NCBI GenBank assembly: GCA_031423155.1
Contig: JANPEZ010000109.1
Span: 1 to 8,224, forward strand
Origin: JANPEZ01 sp031423155
GTDB taxonomy: Bacteria > Actinomycetota > UBA4738 > HRBIN12
Reading direction: 5' to 3'
Length of the DNA stretch: 8,224 nucleotides
The notes under the pieces were generated by a model that made no database searches, had not been told where the DNA came from, and saw nothing but the letters and a program-made list of their open reading frames with translations. The position numbers and the translations under genes were made by a program. This document shows, in pieces, positions 5,034-8,224 of the stretch; position 1 is the first letter of the stretch; each line of letters opens with the position of its first letter.

Positions 5034-5900
5034 GGCCTCGTTCAGCAGCTTGAATAGAGCCGAGTGGTCTAGGTCGCCGCCGCCGGCATCCACTAGCGCG
5101 TCGAGCTGAGCGGCGACCACTTCGAAGGAAGGGACCGGCGAGCCGGCAGCCTTGGCTGCGTCGAGGACGATGCGAGCATCCTTGCTATGCAGCCTGGCGC
5201 GGAAACCGGGCACGAACGTCTCATCGAGCATCCGCTGACCGTGCACTTCGAGGATCTTCGAGCCGGCGAAGCCGCCCATGAGCGCATCTCGCACCTTGGC
5301 CGGATCGACCCCTGAGCGCTTGGCCAGGACGAGTGCTTCCGCGACCGCCTCGATCGTTGCGGCCACCACCAACTGGTTACAGGCCTTCGCAACCTGTCCG
5401 GCGCCGCTCGGCCCGACGCGAACGATGTTCTTACCCATCGCTTCGAACAGCGGCAGGGCGCGAGCGAACGCGGCCTCATCACCTCCGACCATGATCGAAA
5501 GGGTGGCCTCTATCGCGCCCTTCTCACCTCCGGAGACCGGGGCATCGAGCATCTGCACGCCCTCGGCAGCCAGCGTCTCGGCGAAAGCGCGGGCGGGTCC
5601 CGGATCTATGGTGCTCATGTCGATCACCAGGGACCCCGCTGCTATCGAAGCGGCCACGCCACCTTCGCCCACGAGGACCGACTCCACGTCCGCGGTATCC
5701 GGGAGCATCGTGATCACGACGTCGGAGGCGGCCGCAATCTCGGCCGGTCCGGCGGCGCGGGCCGCCCCGGCGGCCACCAGTGCGTCAACGGGCTCGGGGC
5801 TGCGCGAATGGACCGTCAGCGGGTAGCCCGCGGCAAGAAGGTGCCCGGCCATCGGCCGGCCCATGATGCCGAGCCCGATGAATCCGACTCGCTCGGTCAT
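5031..5900 (-). CDS. Beta-hydroxyacid dehydrogenase, tartronate semialdehyde reductase type
   Basis: This is a 289-residue NAD(P)-dependent 3-hydroxyacid dehydrogenase of usual length. The N-terminal Rossmann domain opens VGFIGLGIMGRPMAGHL at 5-21 with the dinucleotide motif GLGIMG at 9-14. The substrate loop is DAPVSGGEKGA at 119-129. The catalytic region is GAGQVAKACNQ at 166-176, with K172 as the expected general acid/base and N175 at the active site. K240-D241 (HSKDA) and the late DHSAL complete the family pattern. KACNQ and DHSAL favour 2-hydroxy-3-oxopropionate reductase (GarR/GlxR) over 3-hydroxyisobutyrate dehydrogenase, but specificity in this family is hard to predict. Its ATG overlaps the transaminase stop by four bases (ATGA), so the two are translationally coupled. 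It may reduce the semialdehyde produced by that transaminase to a hydroxyacid; this is inference from context. Confidence 0.9.
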   Translation of the reverse strand: MTERVGFIGLGIMGRPMAGHLLAAGYPLTVHSRSPEPVDALVAAGAARAAGPAEIAAASDVVITMLPDTADVESVLVGEGGVAASIAAGSLVIDMSTIDPGPARAFAETLAAEGVQMLDAPVSGGEKGAIEATLSIMVGGDEAAFARALPLFEAMGKNIVRVGPSGAGQVAKACNQLVVAATIEAVAEALVLAKRSGVDPAKVRDALMGGFAGSKILEVHGQRMLDETFVPGFRARLHSKDARIVLDAAKAAGSPVPSFEVVAAQLDALVDAGGGDLDHSALFKLLNEA

Positions 5901-7228
5901 CCAGTCATCGCGGCGTCGGCGATCTCCAAGGCCCTGTCGATCACTTCGAAGCCCTCGGCCAGCTGATCCTCGGTTATGCAGAGCGGTGGGTTGGTCATCA
6001 CGTTGTGCCAGCGGATCATCGTGTAGACGCCGTTGTCGAGCATGAAGCGGTTGATCTTGGCCATCGTCTCGTTCATCTGGTTGAACGGCGAGAGCGGCTC
6101 CATCGTCTCGCGGCTCTTGACCAACTCCAGCACTCCGAAGAGGCCGATGTTGCGGTGAAGACCCACGCTGGGGTGTCGCTTCGCCATCCGCTCGTGGTGT
6201 GCCCTCAGCACCGGATCAAGCCGCTTGGCGTTGCCGACCAGATCGTCTTGCTCCATGACGGCGATGACCGCCAGCGAGCAGGCAACGCTCATCGGATGCG
6301 TGTTGTAGGTCAGCCCGCCCCAGAAAACGTTGTCGGTGAAGTGCTCGGCGATATGCGGGCGGATGCCGACCGCACCCAACGGCAGGTAGGAAGACGTAAG
6401 ACCCTTTGCGGTACAGATGATGTCGGGGACCACGCCCCAGTGGTCTACCGCGAACCACTCCCCGGTTCGGCCGAACCCGGCCATGACCTCGTCGGCGATC
6501 ATCACGATGCCGTAGCGATCGCAGAGCTCACGCACTCCCTGCAGGTACCCGTCGGGCGGGATCAAGATGCCGTTGGTTCCGGTGACTGTCTCTAGGATGA
6601 AGGCCGCGATCGTCGAAGGACCTTCGAGCTCGATCGTCTCTTCCAAGTAGCGAAGAGCCGTTTCGGCGTCGTCTACCGGCCTCGTGCTTCCGTGCCAGGG
6701 ATCCAAGACGTGAACGACTCCTCCCAGGCCCGGCTCGTTCGGCCAGCGGCGAGGATCGCCCGTCAGCTGCATCGTCGCCGCGGTGGACCCGTGATAACTC
6801 CGGTACCTGGCAAGCACCTTCTGCCTTCCGGTGTAGAGCTTCGCGAGCTTGAGAGCGTTCTCGTTCGCCTCGGCTCCTCCTAGCGTGAAGAAGGACTTCT
6901 CGATATCGCCGGGGAACAGCTCGGCAAGCTTGCGTCCAAGCAGCGCCCGGCCCTCGAAGGTCATGAACGGCGTGATATACGGGAGCTTCTCGGCTTGGCG
7001 GTTGATGGCCTCGATGACCCTGCGATCGCCGTGGCCGATGTTCACGCCCATCAGCTGTGAGTTCATGTCCAGGTACCGCTTGCCGTCGACGCTGTAGAAG
7101 TAGACGCCTTCGGCCCTGTCGATCGCGATCGGGGAGGCCTTGGATTGCGCCTGCCAGTCGTAGAGGGTGTATCGCTTGGAGAGCTCGACGATCTCCTCCG
7201 CGGTGAGGGTTCCGAGCTGGGTAGCCAT
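5897..7228 (-). CDS. Class III PLP-dependent transaminase (taurine/omega-amino acid type)
   Basis: This is a complete fold-type I, class III aminotransferase of 443 residues. Numbers here count from an alternative GTG at 7237, three codons upstream. Visible are GGAEANENA at 120-128 (cofactor phosphate contact), RYRSYHG at 144-150 (ring-stacking Y148), D249 in IADEVMAGFGRTG (pyridine nitrogen), K278 in CTAKGLTSSYLPLGAV (Schiff-base lysine) and T310/T313 near the second subunit phosphate site. The opening LYDWQAQ plus LTGDPRRW resembles, from memory, proteins annotated taurine-2-oxoglutarate transaminase; beta-alanine, GABA or polyamine-derived substrates remain possible. The product would be a semialdehyde, fitting the coupled downstream reductase. 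The ATG at 7228 is chosen because MATQLGTLTAEE looks like the natural beginning. The ribosome site is ambiguous: GGAAGG (7240-7245) lies eleven bases upstream of the ATG and only two from the GTG. The gap to the upstream ABC ATPase is 19 bases, so they form one operon. Confidence 0.92.
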   Translation of the reverse strand: MATQLGTLTAEEIVELSKRYTLYDWQAQSKASPIAIDRAEGVYFYSVDGKRYLDMNSQLMGVNIGHGDRRVIEAINRQAEKLPYITPFMTFEGRALLGRKLAELFPGDIEKSFFTLGGAEANENALKLAKLYTGRQKVLARYRSYHGSTAATMQLTGDPRRWPNEPGLGGVVHVLDPWHGSTRPVDDAETALRYLEETIELEGPSTIAAFILETVTGTNGILIPPDGYLQGVRELCDRYGIVMIADEVMAGFGRTGEWFAVDHWGVVPDIICTAKGLTSSYLPLGAVGIRPHIAEHFTDNVFWGGLTYNTHPMSVACSLAVIAVMEQDDLVGNAKRLDPVLRAHHERMAKRHPSVGLHRNIGLFGVLELVKSRETMEPLSPFNQMNETMAKINRFMLDNGVYTMIRWHNVMTNPPLCITEDQLAEGFEVIDRALEIADAAMTG

Positions 7229-7247
7229 CCCTTTCACGTCCTTCCGT

Positions 7248-8224
7248 TCATGTGGCGGCGGCGGCCGCCTCGTCGATGTTCCCAGACCCGCCTATCACGA
7301 AGCTGTGCTCGGCGGCCCAGTGAAGACTCACGCGGTCGCCGGGGCGAGGATCTATCGTTCCGACCTCGTCGTTGAGTCGGTGCACAGTCAGGCGCTCACC
7401 CGCAGGAAGCTGAACTATCAGCTGGGTGACGGAGCCCAGGTAGACGACGTCGGCGACCGTGGCCCCGATGTGGGAGGCGCGCTCTCGGGCACCGGCCTCG
7501 CCCGGGGCCAGCTTGATCCACTCGGGCCGAACGGTGATCGTCCGCTCGGAGCCGGTCGAGCCGTCATCCACCGCGCAGATGCGCTCGCCCTCGCCGAGGT
7601 CCATCACGAGGAGCCCGTCCTCCCGGCGATCGACCCGGAGAGTGATCAGGTTCGAGGTGCCGATGAAGCCGGCGACGAATGCGCTGGCCGGACGTTGGTA
7701 CAGCTCGCGCGGGGTTGCCAGCTGCTCCACCACACCGCCGTTCATCACGGCGATCCGGTCGGACATCGTCATCGCCTCCTCCTGGTCGTGGGTGACGTAG
7801 ACAAAGGTCGTGCCGGTGCGCTGCTGAAGGTCCTTCAACTCGAGCTGCATCTCCTTGCGCAGTGTCAGGTCGAGCGCTCCGAGCGGCTCGTCCAGAAGCA
7901 GCGCGGCGGGTCGATTCACGAGAGCCCGGGCCAGAGCCACTCGCTGCTGCTGTCCTCCGGAGAGCTGGCCGGGACGGCGTTCCTGCATCCCCTCCAGTCG
8001 CACGGTGCGGATCACCTCGGCCACGTCGGCCGCGACCTGGTCGCGCGAGACCTTGCGGATCTTCGGACCGAAGGCGATGTTCTCGGCCACCGTCATGTGG
8101 GGGAAGAGCCCGTAGGCCTGAAACACCATGTTGACGTTGCGCTTCTGCGGCGTGATGTGACTGACATCGCTGCCCTCCAGCAAGATCCGGCCGGAGTCAG
8201 GTGTCTCGAAACCGGCGATCATCC
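7248..8224 (-). CDS. potA: ABC transporter ATP-binding subunit, PotA-like (5' end off the window)
   Basis: About 324 C-terminal residues of an ATPase for a polyamine/compatible-solute type importer (MalK/PotA group) are present; the start and the Walker A motif lie beyond the right edge. Counting from the Met at 8222, in order: Q-loop MVFQAYGLFPHMTV at 32-45, ABC signature LSGGQQQRVALARAL at 87-101, Walker B ALLLDEP at 107-113 with D-loop GALD, and switch histidine H145 in VTHDQEEAM. The typical continuation ELYQRPASAFVAGFIGTSN leads into a TOBE-type regulatory domain (about 195-315) that contacts the permease or senses substrate. It would power uptake at the inner face of the membrane; permease and binding-protein genes should lie further right. 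The PotA call rests on the RNVNMVFQAYGLFPHMTV and GFIGTSN style; the substrate is not determined. The tail is alanine-rich (EAAAAAT). The downstream transaminase suggests an amino compound as cargo. Confidence 0.92.
   Translation of the reverse strand, partial: MIAGFETPDSGRILLEGSDVSHITPQKRNVNMVFQAYGLFPHMTVAENIAFGPKIRKVSRDQVAADVAEVIRTVRLEGMQERRPGQLSGGQQQRVALARALVNRPAALLLDEPLGALDLTLRKEMQLELKDLQQRTGTTFVYVTHDQEEAMTMSDRIAVMNGGVVEQLATPRELYQRPASAFVAGFIGTSNLITLRVDRREDGLLVMDLGEGERICAVDDGSTGSERTITVRPEWIKLAPGEAGARERASHIGATVADVVYLGSVTQLIVQLPAGERLTVHRLNDEVGTIDPRPGDRVSLHWAAEHSFVIGGSGNIDEAAAAAT

Noticed and set aside
6005..6595. Plus-strand open frame inside the transaminase gene
   Set aside because: It is antisense to conserved transaminase sequence including the PLP lysine region, and has no motifs of its own.
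1..8224. Defence island, CRISPR array, toxin-antitoxin pair or mobile element
   Set aside because: I looked for repeat-spacer patterns, transposase or integrase motifs, paired terminal repeats and small toxin/antitoxin pairs, and saw none. The VOC and HxlR genes overlap tail to tail and do not resemble a toxin-antitoxin unit.

Overview
The window is a GC-rich bacterial chromosome segment with strong G/C preference at third codon positions and some GTG/TTG starts. The mix of families points to an actinobacterium, probably an environmental lineage: tandem zinc-ribbon/OB-fold (DUF35) proteins, a TPR-plus-nucleotide-cyclase regulator remnant, HxlR, a cytosolic YceI and a Glyoxalase_6-like VOC protein. 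That placement is inference from gene content. There is no rRNA, tRNA, CRISPR array, insertion sequence or phage gene.

Left part (1-3486, + strand): an acyl-CoA-metabolism neighbourhood. Two paralogous DUF35 proteins (154-660 and 660-1088) overlap by one base. This family normally partners a thiolase-type enzyme, which would lie off the left edge. Next, on the opposite strand, is the decayed 3' part of a TPR/adenylate-guanylate cyclase regulator (about 1092-1684), broken by two frame changes and a large deletion inside the cyclase domain. An intact acyl-CoA dehydrogenase (1718-2875) follows, and a 202-residue protein of unproven function (2878-3486) starts two bases after its stop. A strong GC hairpin (3489-3520) closes this unit.

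Middle (3533-4984): a YceI-family protein (-) and an HxlR-type regulator (+) are divergent across a 131-base intergenic region with inverted repeats, so HxlR may control yceI and itself. The HxlR gene ends tail-to-tail with, and overlaps by 17 bases, a VOC/glyoxalase-fold protein on the - strand.

Right part (5031-8224, - strand): a compact operon, read right to left. It holds a PotA-like ABC transporter ATPase (5' end off the window), a class III PLP transaminase resembling taurine/omega-amino acid transaminases, and a beta-hydroxyacid dehydrogenase of the tartronate semialdehyde reductase type whose start overlaps the transaminase stop by four bases. The simplest reading is uptake of an amine or omega-amino acid, transamination to a semialdehyde, then reduction to a hydroxyacid. 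The VOC gene lies 46 bases further downstream and may belong to the same transcript.

I found no convincing new defence or mobile system. The items most worth a second look are the cyclase-regulator fossil, the tandem DUF35 pair, the transporter-transaminase-reductase operon, the unassigned partner of the acyl-CoA dehydrogenase, and the HxlR/YceI control region.
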